Shown piece after piece: positions 1 through 13,186 of a stretch of 64,000 nucleotides of DNA. A program made the translations under genes and the position numbers. Below the pieces are notes generated by a model. It ran no database searches and was not told the DNA's origin. It was given only the letters and a program-made list of their open reading frames with translations. Where the stretch lies: NCBI GenBank assembly GCA_947623455.1, contig OX392527.1:26652201-26716200 (forward strand), written 5' to 3'. How positions within the stretch are numbered: the first letter of the stretch is position 1; each line of letters opens with the position of its first letter. Origin of the DNA: Mimachlamys varia (taxonomy: Eukaryota; Mollusca; Bivalvia; Pectinida; Pectinidae).

Positions 1-493
1 TACAGCAAGTGTGACCGGTATTATGTACACTGTAACTGTCGAGATCAACTATAGTTTCGAAGTGAATTTGTTTCTTTCTGTTTTTTCTTCTTTTACAATA
101 AAATATATGTAAATGAGTTTTTAGGTGAAATTTATTTGATCACTGCAAATTTCATTTAAAGCGACACCTTGTAAACTAAACTATTCGTTCCCCCTCATTA
201 CACTTCAACTGCGTTGTATAATACTATAATGCTGCAAGTACGTAATATTCTATCATAACTTTGTAAATGCCCGAGTTCTTGCTAAATTTCCTCTGGTAGA
301 ATTATCCTATATTGTATATATACATAAAATATACTATTTATACCGTGCGAGTATTCCATAAATGACTTGTAAATAACCAAACCGTACCACGTTTAATAAA
401 ACTCAATACATACAAATATTCCAATAATCCAGCATAACTGATACATGTACGAAAAAACATGTTTTGAAAATGATTTAAAACTGAGTTCATTGG
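1..493. other. AT-rich non-coding stretch
   Basis: No convincing exon, RNA gene or repeat is seen. The sequence is A/T-rich with short poly-A/T runs and several TATA-like strings that carry no further support. Confidence 0.6.
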
Positions 494-843
494 AAATAAT
501 AATAATAATTCGAGGTTCTTCTATACCGCTTTATCACAACCTGAAGGCCGCCTCAAAGCGGTTCACAAATTATTATCCGTGGTTATAGGGCCTTGGCAAC
601 CAGCCATTATCATTCTCAACTCCCTGGGGAGCATATATTCGGTGCTGCCATTTCGGCGCTCACAGCTAGCATCCTACAAGTTCTAGCACTACCCAACCAC
701 GCACTTATTTACAGCTGAGTAGACTGGAACAAGAGGAGTAAAGTATGATGCTCAAGGATAAAACAAAAGTGCTGTGACCGGGATTGGAACTCGCAACCCT
801 TCGATCACGAGCCCGGCGTCCTACCACTAGACCACAGTGCCTA
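494..843 (-). mobile_element. tRNA-derived SINE (first family)
   Basis: Read on the minus strand, the element starts at about 843 with a tRNA-like head. An A-box-like TGGTCTAGTGG is followed about 40 bases later by a B-box-like GAGTTCCAATCCC, as in a tRNA-Asp/Glu-type pol III promoter. The body runs to an (ATT)n/(AAT)n tail at 494-510. Order and length (about 350 bp) fit a SINE. The target-site duplication cannot be fixed because both ends touch AAT repeats. The head is degenerate, so it is not a functional tRNA gene. Confidence 0.7.
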
Positions 844-889
844 CATAATAATGTGGTTTGGGTTGTATCATTGTACGGTGTAGACGACT

Positions 890-1100
890 AGGCTTGTGAC
901 TATTTTTCGGACATTTGACAGAGATTCTACGAATGACTTCTGTTTTAGGAACGTTTTAAAGAAATCAATACTGCCTTGGGGATATTTCAAAGAGGTTGCT
1001 ACTTTTTTGGGGACATTTTAAAATATAACTACTGTTTGAGGACATTTCTTTCTAACATTTCAAATATATTACTTCTGATTGGGGTCGTTTATAAGATTTA
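890..1100. repeat. Degenerate ~31-bp minisatellite, left half
   Basis: Imperfect units of about 30-32 bp share the phrases 'ctactgttt', 'ggggacattt' and 'tttcaaag'. The same unit reappears at 2699-3085, so this looks like one old array interrupted by the element at 1101-2698. Confidence 0.55.
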
Positions 1101-2698
1101 AGGACTAGGTACAGGACAATTCAATATGGCGGAAGTGTTTTTACCAAAACTTGTTATTTTATTAAATACTGCAAAATACATGACCAAAATAGACCACAAA
1201 GTACATTTTGTGATGGAGAATCGATAATTTCAACCATATTTTGGTACGTTTGGTGGTTTTTCTGATGTTTGATGTTATATGTCTAAAAACGCGTGCACGT
1301 TTGCAGAATACTGCGAAAGATAATAAAAACAATGAATATAATTTTTTGTTACTTTAATATACACAGAATGATAGACGAGCCTTCGATTTTTGAATAAATC
1401 TCTCTTTCAATTGAAAACTGCAGAATAAGAGAACGTACTCGTCACATGAATGGCAATTTACGTACATTCTGAACACCGCTCACATCTGGATCAAATTTTT
1501 AAAATTTCCATCGCCGATCGGCAAATTTATGCGGCAAGCCGCATAGCCAAAACAAAAATCTTACCGTCTGCGATATGACGAGTTATGACATTATGTCAGA
1601 TCTCTTAAATCAAACATCTTCCCGTAGCATGTAGCGAAAAGTTATCCTATGTTCTCCATTTTGAACTATTTACTGTTTTAGATATTCATACGCCTTACTT
1701 AGAGGCATGGTGAAACATCGACAAAATTTACAATTAAATTGGATTTAAGAACGCAGTAAAGGTCAATGTTACTTGGTATATCGTCACAAAGCAAAAACTG
1801 CCCGTTCCTATCACGATAAATTGTTTTTAGCGATTGCCAGTTTTCCATTTTTGGGCGAATGTATAGCACGTGAAAAGATGTTGTTCGGCACTTCCGGCAG
1901 TGTTTTTTTAGGTAATTTAATGATTTTGAAAGAATTGTCAACAAAGTTTAATTTGTGTTGTATAAATTCTGATGGAATTCGTATATATTATACACTTCCG
2001 CGTGGATCGAACAGTATTAACTCACTGATTATACCGATTCGTTATCGGCTTCGCACCTGTCAAACATCGCTAGCGTAAATTGTTGCCATCGTAAACATGT
2101 GTGGCAGTTGAGGCACATTGGTATCAAAATACATTTCTCAAACTTAATTAGTAATTAGGTAACCTATCGTAAATGTATATTACGTTATGTCGGTGTTATC
2201 ATTTTAATTTTATACCTTTTTTTGACACGAAACTTACATTTACATGACAAATGACCTATTCAATATAAAAAAATGCCCCTATATTGCCCCCACGAGATAC
2301 AGGTAACTACTTTTACCTGAACTGAAAACAGCAAGCAATGGACGACATTTTTTAGAGGGGGTACCTGTGTATTTCTCCCCGATACTCTGATTTACAGAAT
2401 AATATCGAAATTTTAACACTGGGTTATCATTCTATGAACATTGCAGTAACTTTGTATTATTTTATTGAAATGTTTCAAATAACTATATGAAACATATTTG
2501 CGCACTCCCATTTCGATATATTTACTGAATATTTTTTTCCTAAGTACAGATTTTTTTAATTTTGGGGGCTTAACTGCATTTTATATCAATATTTAACATA
2601 ATGGGATAAAGCTTATGCCATGTATTGGAAGGAAACATTAAAATTTCAATATTACCATTTTCATCCAGGTAACAACCAATATGGCTGTACCTAGTCCA
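1101..2698. mobile_element. Candidate DNA transposon with 13-bp terminal inverted repeats
   Basis: The block is bounded by GGACTAGGTACAG at 1102-1114 and its exact reverse complement at 2685-2697. Taking one more base on each side leaves TA on both flanks, which suggests a TA target duplication of Tc1/mariner type. Both flanks are the same degenerate ~31-bp minisatellite, as expected for an insertion into an array. The interior is AT-rich. The longest minus-strand frame (1699-1944, about 81 residues) contains KKHCRKCRTT and resembles no transposase I recognise; no DDE/D signature was found. It is probably a non-autonomous or decayed copy. Confidence 0.5.
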
Positions 2699-3085
2699 TA
2701 ACTACTGTTTTGGGGACATTATAAAGAAAGTACAAATGTTTTTTGTGGATATTCCAAAGTGGTCACTACTATTTGGGTACATTTCAAAGTGAATATTACT
2801 GTTTGAGGACATTTCAAAGTGAATACTACTGTTTGGATAAATTTAAGCATTGAACTGTTACCAGATGTAGCATACAGTGTGATATACTACAATTTGGTTT
2901 AGTAATGATATATAGTCAAAGGCAACACAGAATCTCAATATTTCAAAGTTATTACTACTGTTTATGTACATTTCAAAATGGTGGCTACTGTCTCGGGATA
3001 TTTTCTGAAGGTGTTTACTCTTTTCATGATATATCTACGTGGTGCCTCATTTTAGGGACATTGCTTAATGCTTTTTTTATATTTC
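2699..3085. repeat. Degenerate ~31-bp minisatellite, right half
   Basis: About ten imperfect 30-32 bp units of the type 'tttcaaagtgaatactactg', best preserved at 2699-2850. A foreign ~55-bp segment at about 2880-2935 has a relative at 62407-62462. Confidence 0.55.
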
Positions 3086-4756
3086 CAGGATTCATTAACA
3101 GTACAACATACCTGTTAACCTATTTTCTGTACACAATGGCCATTTCGACAAACAACACTTTTTGTCGAACAACACAAATAATGCGGAGATAGACTGGGAA
3201 TGTAAATTTTCTTTAATCTCACATTTCCAGGATGTTCACGGGTCTCCATACAAATCTCACTTTTGTTGATGCTTAATTTTGCCATAACTTTTATCAAATT
3301 CAAGTTCGAATTAGGCTTTTGTTGACACTCTGTTTTTGTGGCTTCTGTTTTGACATACTTAAGTCGTTAGACAATAGCAGAAATATGTTACCATATAATG
3401 TAAAGAAAAGTCCCCTAACACACAGCAAAGGAAGTTAATACTTCAAGAAATCGACCGATATCGATAAATCGGGCTCCAGAAAGGGTACGAGATAGAGAAA
3501 AAATGGAAGGTGGTGGTGGTGATGGTGGTTGGGGGCACAGACAGACAGACATTACGGTATTTCCACGTATTCCTGGTCCAATAATAGGCCCTTGTCTGCT
3601 TGTCTGCCAAAACGTTTACTGATCAATTGCCTATCATTATCAGTCCTTTCAATTAACATACATACTAGATCAACCGTTCTAACCGATAGTCAGGCCTGCG
3701 TCCAACCCATAAGGAGTTAATCGGCATGTATGATGAGCGATTGGGCCGCTTTCCTAAATAGCGGTGATGGAATACATACATGTACAATACAGACATTGAC
3801 CAAATCTGGCAATCGATCAGCTATACCCTACCTACGGTCAACTTACACAGCGTTCATTGTGCTATAAGTCGCTTGTGTGCTACAGCAATACACACTCGTT
3901 CTGTACTTATTGATGTGTGAACTCCTTTGTATAAGTATATCACTCAATATGTGATGATCGATATGTGTCGAATGCTTTAATTATACAAAGTGAATATTTC
4001 ACGTACATTGTATATCGTAAACATATTCCAATGAATAATGTGTTTGTTCCATGTTCTTGTGTTTAGACATATTTTTTTCAAATTACGCAGAACTCTTGAA
4101 GCATATAAAGCATTTAGGTAATTGAAAGTCACATTTACCTAATTTCACGAGCCCAACGTTTCTTTTTTCACTTGTATATTGTATAGTGTTTTTGAAATAT
4201 TAGAAAATGAGAACTTATATTAGAAAATTGCCGTTTGAATAATTGTTGTACATGTATATACATGTAAAATCGAAGCCAGTGAAACTTCTGTGGTAGTCGA
4301 TACATCCATTTAAAACCCATGGGAGATACAGTTTCAAGGGATTCCCTGACCACGGTAAAATATTAGTGTTTATTGAACAGATAAATTAATTTGTGGACAG
4401 CGATAAACGAAATAAATCAAACTATACACAAACATAGGATGGAGAGTAAGATACTATATACTCGCATGCGGGATTTGTTAGATAGTTAAATGTTTATATA
4501 GAATAATCAATAACCTTCAACTTGTATTTCATATTCATAAATTAATGCCCATAAAAATGACATTTCGTGACGTCATATATAACATCAATGATCCAACATG
4601 TAATTGAAATTTTAATCCATCAAGGGGATAACCAAGTTAAAAGCGAAATAAGTCAATTTGAAGACACCATATATGAATCATTGCACTGAAAGGTTTACAT
4701 AATCTACATGTATTGTGATAAAATTTAGGAAATAGACCGTGAAATGTATTATGGCA
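3086..4756. other. Non-coding stretch
   Basis: No exon with supporting splice sites is seen. A short GGT-rich microsatellite lies near 3505-3530 and an ACAG run near 3537-3550. The remainder is unique-looking AT-rich sequence. Confidence 0.5.
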
Positions 4757-5163
4757 GTCAGTAGGTGTCAATACAGTGACAGAACCTATGTGACAATATA
4801 GTGACGAAATCTAGGTGTCAATACAGTGGCAAAACCTGAGTGAGAATATAGTTGCAAAATCTAGGTAACATTAGAGTGACAAAACCTAGGTGTCAATAAA
4901 GTGATATAACCTAGGTGTCAATATAGTGACAAAATATAGGTGGCAATTCCGTGACAAAACCTAAGTGGCAACACCGTGACAAAACATAGGCTGCAGAACC
5001 AATGGTAAATTTTTTAGGTGGCAATACCGTGACAAAAGCTAGGTGACAATACCTCGACAAAAGCTAATAGGTGACAATACCTCGACAAAACCTAGGCGAC
5101 AATACCGTGACAAAACCTAGGTGGCAATACCGTGACAATACCTTGGTGGCAATACAGTAATAA
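4757..5163. repeat. Minisatellite, ~25-bp unit, about 16 copies
   Basis: Successive units read approximately 'aggtgtcaatacagtgacaa' plus five more bases (aacct). Copies vary: gtgtca/ggcaa/gacaa at the start and cagtga/cctcga/ccgtga in the middle. Divergence is moderate, so the array is not recently homogenised. Confidence 0.9.
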
Positions 5164-8100
5164 GACCTATAGCGAATGAGCATCACCAAAAGCCTACAGA
5201 TCAAAAAACGTTTTTTTGTTAGAGTTGATCTTAGATTATACAGAAATCAGGTGAATCTCTCCAACACGTATTCGACTTAAACATTTTTTTAATTACTAAG
5301 ATCATCTACTACCGTGAGGTTATATACCCTTAACACAGAGAAACCTATCACCACGTGTTTCGCAAAACCATTAATAGCCATAATCTTTTCTACAACCAAA
5401 ACCCATTGCCTTCAATAATTATCAGCTGTTGACAACCAAAACAAAGAGGAATGTGGTACATGTATATCTATTGTGATGCTGAAGCTTGTGTCTCTATAAA
5501 CAGGAGTGAACTTAGGGGTTCAGGTGTACTGAACCGGTGCTACCTCTATCTCCTCTGTTGTAATCAAAACTTGTTATTCATTTGAAATAACACATAGGTA
5601 CAATTGATTAAATTGGTTCAGATCTGTGAGATCCAGTCAGTACAGAAAGGTTAATAAGAATCACGTGACACAGTTGTTTGTTATCAAAACCCTTAAGGTT
5701 TTATATGTCACGTACTAATAGATAGACGATTTTACACGATGTATTATTCGTGGAATGGACGTCTTAAGGGCAAATTGCCACTTTATAATGTGTATCTAAA
5801 ATGTTATCGCCGAGAGAGCGTCAACATATAAACCTATTGTTATACACTAGACATATTCAACTGTAAACATACCAGTCCAATTACAACAAATGTTTCACTT
5901 CGGACTATGTAATGACGTACACATATAATTGACCAGTGTTGTGACGCACTAGTACTAGAAAAACAATAAACAGTTTTGTAGAATTGCCATAGGAAAGGTT
6001 TGTTTATATTTGATTACCACGAAAATCTCCGGAATAGTGAGCTATAGACTTAAAAGAATCTGTCTATAAACTATGTTTTAATCATTTAACAGAAGTTCAG
6101 TGATCTGTGGAACTGGACAATAGGATCGCCTTCCTACCCGTGTTAACTGATTCTTAGCTTGGACGTGACAAAATATAAAATTCAGTGCAATATAGGTCGC
6201 AGGGATATGTCATACAGTAACTATATAGAACGAAGTAGCGTCCTGTTTTCGAAAATATCTCAACAAAAGTTAATTCAGTTAAATACTAAACGGAAGACAA
6301 ACGGTAAATTTATAATAATACCTCATATTTAGAAACATTTCATAAAGATTTTCTTCTTCTTTAATGTAGACCCATAATGGTACTTTTAGTTAGAGAGGAC
6401 ATAAACGGGTGCTTAGGTAATGATGTACATGTTAGCTTTGCTTCTTCTGAAAAATGCTCGACACTTCAAATGGCCAGATTTTCCTTTCATCTACATTAAT
6501 TTTACAAGATTCTGCTTTATACAGCATCCGGTACGTTTCAATTTGTAAATGAAATGAATTAAACATTGTGACCATCTTTCAGTTTACGCTGTATCAGATT
6601 GTAAACGAGCGTCAAGTAATTTGTAACCATGTATATTTCTGTTGGCCAATACCGAGTATATTTAAAGAAGATCACAGGTGACCTACACAGTACTATCAGC
6701 AAGGTAATCGTACACATGTCTCTATGAATTCTTTGTTCATGCAATTGCTGTGAACGGAAGTCAACTCTCCGACTGATGTTGTGTAATCCTCGAGTAATAG
6801 TCATCTAATGACGTCATTGTAACAGAACACACCGGAAGTGATCAAATCAGGAAATGCAATCTATACCAAAAGCGGAAGTCAACACAATTTTGTAATACAT
6901 AGCTATTGAGGCATGCTTTTAAACGTAATTTGACATTGGAACAACTTCATTCAGCTGCTCCCAGCCAATACCAGCACAGATGCAAGCCTGGTCTGTGCTC
7001 TACAGTCGATCAATGACAATCAGTGCCAGTAAATAGGTAGTCACTAAACCTACGGCCACATACGCCACTCCACGTTCACGGCCTCCATCCAGGTCCGCCA
7101 TTCACGATTTCTATCTACATAAAAAAGGCATTCGACTTCTCCTCTACAAATAATACGTTTTACTGATAAACTGGCACCCCTCTGAAGGGCATGTCGTTAA
7201 CACAAGGTCACAGGGGCCAGATGAAATATTGGAAGAAATATATACAATTTCAGTGTAGTAATTACTCATTATTCTATCGCTCCGTCAAGCCTGTCATGGG
7301 GGCCAGACATTATATTCATATTTGTAGTGGGCGATCATTAGTCATGTTTACAGGTTTTCCTTAATAACTTTTTTTGAGAAAGCCAACTGATTTATACTTT
7401 TACAAAACACATATCTGAAAGATTGTTTTAGTAGTTGATATTGTGCCTTAAGAAATATTGTATTATTGTATGTAAAACATTAGATGTTGATTGTGAAAAA
7501 TTAGTTTAACAAGATGTCTATGCACAACTATTCTGTTACAGTTCCGCTGTTTTGTTTCGGCGTTTGTTCTGTATCAGCTGGTTTAAGTGGAGTTAAGAAG
7601 GCGCAACGTCAACCGTTATTATATTGTGTTGAAAAATCGGTTTGTAATGAAGAATGTTAATTATTCAGTTTTAAGGTTCATATCATTGGGCGTAAACCGT
7701 GGTATTCACCTATTAAATTTGAAAGTAACATGCAAATTGTATTGATTTTGAATTTAATTAAATATTCCCACAGTACTTTCCTTGCTTAATCCAAAACATA
7801 TGCCTTGCCGCGGAAATTATCTGGAACTTTTTCATTTAATGGAGTTTTTCTTTGTCTTTGTAGTGACCTTTAAAATACGATCGGATATAACTTTAGAAAA
7901 CTTTGGGCATTGATTGTATCTTTATCACGATAGAGCGTTCCATAATTGCAGCTAGCCATTCACTGATCTCGGTGTGCTTTATTTCTAATATCAAAGCTAT
8001 CTAAATATGCTGAAGGCGATATTGATGGCACTTCGTGAGGGAAACATACCCAAAGCCTCTATGTACAGTCTATAATGTAATAATGAATACTTCCAATGGT

Positions 8101-8689
8101 AATAAATGTTTCCGGGGAGATAATTCCAGCTGCCGTACCACGTCTGCGACTCGAGAGCTGTGATGTGAACATGGTTACGTACATGTAGTTATTGACGTGT
8201 TGGAGGGATCTGTAGTGTACGATAGTGTACGAGCATAGCAGATAGATATTAACACCCACCCACAAACGATTACACATGTAAGGAGCCAAACAGTTGGAAT
8301 TTAAATTGGTCTAAAAAAAGGAGGAGACGAGCATCAAACTCAAAATATTGACCCGTGATGTGAATTAAGATATCACTTTTTTGAATAAGGAGAATACTTC
8401 ATAAAAATTCAAATAAATGATATAACAAAAACCTTAAAAAATCGAAAAGGAATAAACATCAACATTTTTTGTAAATTACATGTGACATCATTACATAATA
8501 ATCTGCATACTCGAGATGACAACAGCAACTAAAATCTTGAACAAAATACAATGATGAAGAAAACCATATAGAATTATATAACATAGATTAACTTCACGGA
8601 AATATCGCATCATCAAAGCAGGTACATATACATTTGTACATGTATGTACATGTACCACAGGTCAAAAGGAAAGCTTGGTAATACCCGAC
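5164..8689. other. Long non-coding stretch
   Basis: AT-rich sequence without convincing exons apart from the small minus-strand frame at 7000-7101. No tandem array or clear inverted repeat was noticed. Confidence 0.45.
7000..7101 (-). CDS. Possible 33-residue small membrane protein ORF
   Basis: A minus-strand frame starts at ATG 7099-7101 and stops at 7000-7002. It begins MADLDGGRERG, followed by a continuous hydrophobic stretch, VAYVAVGLVTTYLLALIVI, and ends in DRL. The stretch is long enough for one membrane helix, and the segment is richer in G/C than its surroundings. The start has G at +4. No family is recognised, and a 33-codon frame with one hydrophobic run can arise by chance. It could also be a fragment of an exon or a degenerate repeat. 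Treat it as a candidate only. Confidence 0.2.
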   Translation of the reverse strand: MADLDGGRERGVAYVAVGLVTTYLLALIVIDRL

Positions 8690-8925
8690 AAAAACACCGA
8701 GAATACCGAAGCGTCAATACAACCATAATCCCAACTCAAAATCGATTAAATAAGGAGGAAAATATGAACAAAGGAAACAATTACACGAAGACCCTTGTCA
8801 AAGTACAAAACAAGGCAAGGTGCACCGGGAAACTAAGCGTCTTCAGCTTTATCGACGATACCCGCCATGCAAATCTTGGTCACATCCAAGTAAACTTCAA
8901 AGTGAAAACCACGTCTCACTAAATA
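8690..8925 (-). mobile_element. RT retroelement 3' fragment, copy A
   Basis: On the minus strand this matches the 3' part of the retroelement whose RT domain is visible at 16969-17184. Shared blocks include the reverse complements of 'tcaaaatcgattaaa', 'gccatgcaaatcttggtcac' and 'atccaagtaaac'. It lies in the same orientation as copies B and C. No RT motif is present, so it is a 3'-end fragment. Confidence 0.65.
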
Positions 8926-9059
8926 TATATAAATGACCTCTTTATTGTTTAAGGACAAATCAGCATTCGAAACATTTATGTTTTAAGATTTTAACATACA
9001 ATCAATTTGTGAAAAATGCATGAACTCTTTGAGATAGACGGTGCCACTAAATGGCTCTT

Positions 9060-9245
9060 TGATATCGGCGACACTTTGAGAAAGATGTTTGTAACTAACG
9101 ACTCCTTCAGATAGACGTTTGGAACTGGCCGACTCTGTGATAAAGACATTTGTAACTAACGACACTTTGAGATAGACGTTTGTAACTATCGACCCTTTGA
9201 GAAAGACATTTGTAACTACCAGACTCTGTGAGGTAGACGTTTGTT
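9060..9245. repeat. Minisatellite, ~30-bp unit, about 6 copies
   Basis: Units of about 30 bp such as 'cgacactttgagaaagatgt' plus 'ttgtaactaa'. Copies alternate atagacg and aaagaca cores. Small minus-strand frames here are repeat artefacts. Confidence 0.8.
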
Positions 9246-10391
9246 TGTGTATGCGTGGGATATAATTTCGACAATGACATACGCGGAAGATTAAAAAGAC
9301 ATTTGAAACAAATTATACAAATCAAAATATGAATTCCCTATCGACCACTCTGCGACGCTTATGTTGTGATATATAAACATAATTTTATACCCAAAAGACC
9401 TCTTTATTGTTTATTCATCTTCTACAAAACACAATATATCTAACAGATGAAAGACCATGTGTTTGTTTGGTCTTGTTTGCGGCTAATATTTGCACTATTT
9501 CTTGTGTTTATACACTTATATTAATTGCTACCGACCGTGAAACATGGTCCCTTATACGCCAGTAACGGGGGTTGTGTTGTTGTATGTCTAGAAGGGAATT
9601 GTTTTGTTTGTCTCGCACAGCTGACACAGAACTGAATTATACGACCAAAGCCTCGCCAACAGAACAAAGCTGACTTTTTGTAATGCAAACTATGTCAGCA
9701 ACATCTGAACAAGAAAAAAATATTTCATATTTCATTTACGAAGAGCAGAACAGAACAAAAAAATAATATAGGATGTCAAATCAGCACGAGTGATGTATTA
9801 CATTTTGTAGCAACAAAATAAAATACTGTCAGAGTTAGCATAAGCGAGGTGTATGTTTTATTTACACAATTACATTACAAATTATTTTATACTATACTGG
9901 AAATATTCTTGCAGCGACATATTAATAATTCTACCCTATACCGAACAAGGAATATAAAGGTTGCTTACACTGTTGCTTCATAATTCAATTTAGATTGTGG
10001 TTCGTGGTATATTCTAATTAGGTAACACGAATTATTTGAATCTCTTCGCACGCTTATATCTTGACATTTAAAGCGGAATAATTATGGTAACCAAATAATT
10101 TAATCCCTACCAGTACCACATCTTATCAGTCTCTCTAACCAATATCACATACTCCACCAGCGTATCACAAGCTGAACTTCACTACCTCTCCTTTACTTAA
10201 TACGCCATGTATACAAGGCATCCTACTGTAACCACTGCTATCTACGCTAGAAAAGCAAAAAATCATCATCACTAACTGTATGGATTTGAAATACTGAAAA
10301 GACTTCGGTGTAGTAACGCGTTGTTGACCTAAATCTTACCGTTAACGTTATATCATCAAGGAAATATTTATTGTTCTGAATGTTTTTTTAC
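9246..10391. other. Non-coding stretch
   Basis: AT-rich, with no supported exon, RNA gene or array. Confidence 0.5.
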
Positions 10392-10752
10392 AGAATATCG
10401 AAACGTCAACAAAACCATAATCCGAACTCAAAATCGATTAAACTAGGGGTAAAATATGAACAAAGGAACGTTTTACACGGAGATCCTTGTACAGGTACAA
10501 TATAATAAGACTAGGTGTTCCGGAAAGGTAAGCGTATTCTATTTCATCAACGACACCCGCCATGTAAATCTTTTGTCACATCCAAGTAAACAGCCAGTCC
10601 TCAAAATGGGAACCGTGTAAGCATTGTCAATCAAAACAAGTAAACACACTAATGAGCATACTAAAAATGTCCATGTTCATATCGCTTTAAGATACAGAAA
10701 ATTTCTCAATGAGACAAAGATGGCGACCATAAACACTTTCTTAACACTCATT
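10392..10752 (-). mobile_element. RT retroelement 3' fragment, copy B
   Basis: The most complete of the minus-strand 3' fragments. Its right part reads, on minus, 'ggtcgccatctttgtctcat' followed by the 'tatgctcattagtgtg' block also seen on plus at 41581-41675. Its left part carries 'tcaaaatcgattaaac'. Frames inside it are not coding. Confidence 0.75.
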
Positions 10753-11579
10753 TATTTGGGCCATCATCTCGTTTTTCTACTGTTTTCTTGGTTCCTACTT
10801 TTTTTAATCTACCAAGATTTATAAATAGTACAATATGGATTGGTGATGCATTTGATTTCACTTCAGAAAAAGGATCACCTAAAAACTAGATCTTACAAGG
10901 ATCTTAAAATTAACATAACACGTTTTGTAATAATTTCAAGGAATATTTGCATAATATTCAGTGTTTCTCGATTGCTGCCAAAGTTTCGCTGTTATGTACT
11001 TTAAATATCCAAATGCATAAGTCATTTATAGAAAATATGCTACATTCTAGTATATTCTTATACAGACAGCTGGAACGAGAGCTGGTTCTGTGAGTTGGTA
11101 TGTCTATAAACGATGGCTTTAAACTCTGTGATAGCAACGATAGGACACATGGTAACGATTTGTCCTACGGCAACTGTGGTGGTGATTATACACCTTAACA
11201 GTCATGTACAGTTTCCTCGTCAAATATCACAATACTTTTTGCAATCTTTCATAGAAAATAATCACCGCTCCCGATTCCTGAAATCCATTATTGTCTATTT
11301 ACGACCAAAGGTGGCAACCTATTAGTTCTTTTATGAAACACCATACAAAGAAAACGACGGAAGTTTCGCCAAAATTGAATATAAAACTTGGCTTTTATAA
11401 ATGTGTTTCTGATAAAAACGGAAACTGACTCATAGGAACATAGATATTGAAGGCTGTTGCCGGCCGCGCTAAATGTCAGAGTAGGAAGTTTGAGTGACAG
11501 CCCGACATCCATCTATAGGAGTGGGCATATTGTAACTGACGTCAGATCTGGTGGGATACATTGACGAGGGAGCAATACC

Positions 11580-11885
11580 ATCAGCAAATAACGACGCGAC
11601 AACCAAAAACCACAATCTGAACTAAAAAATCGACCACACTCGTGACAAAATATAAACATTGGTCAGATGTTCTGGAAGGGTAAGCAGCGTCTTCTGCTTC
11701 ATCGACGACACTCATCATTTAAATCTCGGTCACATCTACGTAAGTCACATCCTCAAATGATGTCTTCAATCATAACAACTTAGCACACTAATGGGCATAT
11801 TCAAAGAGGTCCACCATTTTCATACAAGGATAAAGAATAGTTCTCAATGAGACCAAGATCGCAAATATAAAATCTTATGATAGCA
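11580..11885 (-). mobile_element. RT retroelement 3' fragment, copy C
   Basis: Minus-strand match to copy B over most of its length: 'cttctgcttcatcgacgaca', 'aaatctcggtcacatc', 'cacactaatgggcatattca' and 'tctcaatgagaccaagatcg'. It is more diverged than B. Confidence 0.7.
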
Positions 11886-13077
11886 GATAGAAAATGTATG
11901 CTACTATCAACCTCGAGGACTAAAATCTCCCCCAACAGAGTCTACCACCTTGAAAGATGAACCTAACGCACATACATGTTCTGCAACCTTTATTAGTTCG
12001 TGCACTGATATATTACATTTTGAATTACTTAAAATGTTCCTAATGACGGCATTTCATTTTAATAGGGACTGAGATACACTAGTACTACACGTTGATATCA
12101 GTGAAGGTTAATGTTAAATTGTATTGGAGGTGTTTCTGACCAAAGTTTATATACAATTACTTGCTGAGTGATATTCACCCGTCTCTTGGAGATATTTACT
12201 TAAACCTGATGAGTTTTATTATTTTTATTCAATATGCCAAAAAGTTTATCAAAATTATACATCAATTTATAATTACTTCTTGGTTATAAATTGGCGCTAT
12301 GACAGGACACCTGTACATCGCATGGCGAGATAGTGATTCCTCACTAGTCGTCTTAGATTTACATGTGTTTTGTAATGGTATTTTTTAAAGTAGCGAAAAT
12401 CATTTTGTATTCATAAAAATAATGAACATAAACATGACAGTCACATCACTGGCTGTATATGAAGTATGTTTGGACTCAGTAAGCAAATCAGTGATGTGAT
12501 GTAACAATAGACCTTTACCAATGTAAAGAACAATGATAAGATAATTCATTAACGTGTCAAATCAGATAAAAGTAAATCGCATGCAACTCGATTTTTCGGA
12601 CAGCAGACACGAGTGTTTTCATGTTTTCAACACGTGTCTCCAGAGAAAACAGCAAGTCCATATACCACTATTCTCTCTCAAGCATCAACTTATTTTACAT
12701 TAATTCTAGCATAAAAAAGTCGCCAGGCCACAACCGATAATGAACAATGCTCTTTCAATACACATCAAATTGAATTGGATAAATTGATGTCCAAATTCTA
12801 TACATGTGTAGACCATTATTTCCCGTTGGAGATCATTAGAGTGCCCTAAACCTGCGGGTGATGGGACTACGACCTGCGTTATAGAGCTAGCGGATACCAC
12901 ATGCTTACAGTTGTATGTATCACTGTGGTTAAGCTATAGACAGCATTATAATCGCATATGGCTTTATCTAGCCCATTAATGCTGATTAGATATCTTCTTT
13001 TGTTTGTGGTGGTAATTATTGTTTTCCGTTCAGACTGCATTTTATTGAAAAGCTTATCAGGACTGATAACATAAACC
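11886..13077. other. Non-coding stretch
   Basis: No supported gene. A weak tRNA-like string on minus near 12850-12905 was considered and rejected. Confidence 0.45.
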
Positions 13078-13186
13078 CTCCAAACGCCTTCATAGTCGAT
13101 CGAACATACTTTTCTTACTTTTAAAACTCCTTCCAAGTCAGTTGTACACACCTTCTTTACTTTTAAAACTCCTTCCATGTCGTGAT
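13078..13186. repeat. Short 42-bp tandem repeat, about 2.5 copies
   Basis: Two full units and a partial one share 'cttacttttaaaactccttc'. Because 42 is a multiple of three, the minus strand stays open and reads as repeated EGVLKVKKVC-like peptides. The flanking sequence gives no gene support. Confidence 0.7.

Noticed and set aside
1699..1944. 81-codon minus frame with KKHCRKCRTT
   Set aside because: It overlaps an equally long plus frame, its stop precedes a donor-like site, and no domain is recognised. Mentioned only under the 1101-2698 element.
12850..12905. tRNA-like string on minus
   Set aside because: The A-box resemblance is partial and there is no proper B box or stem pairing.
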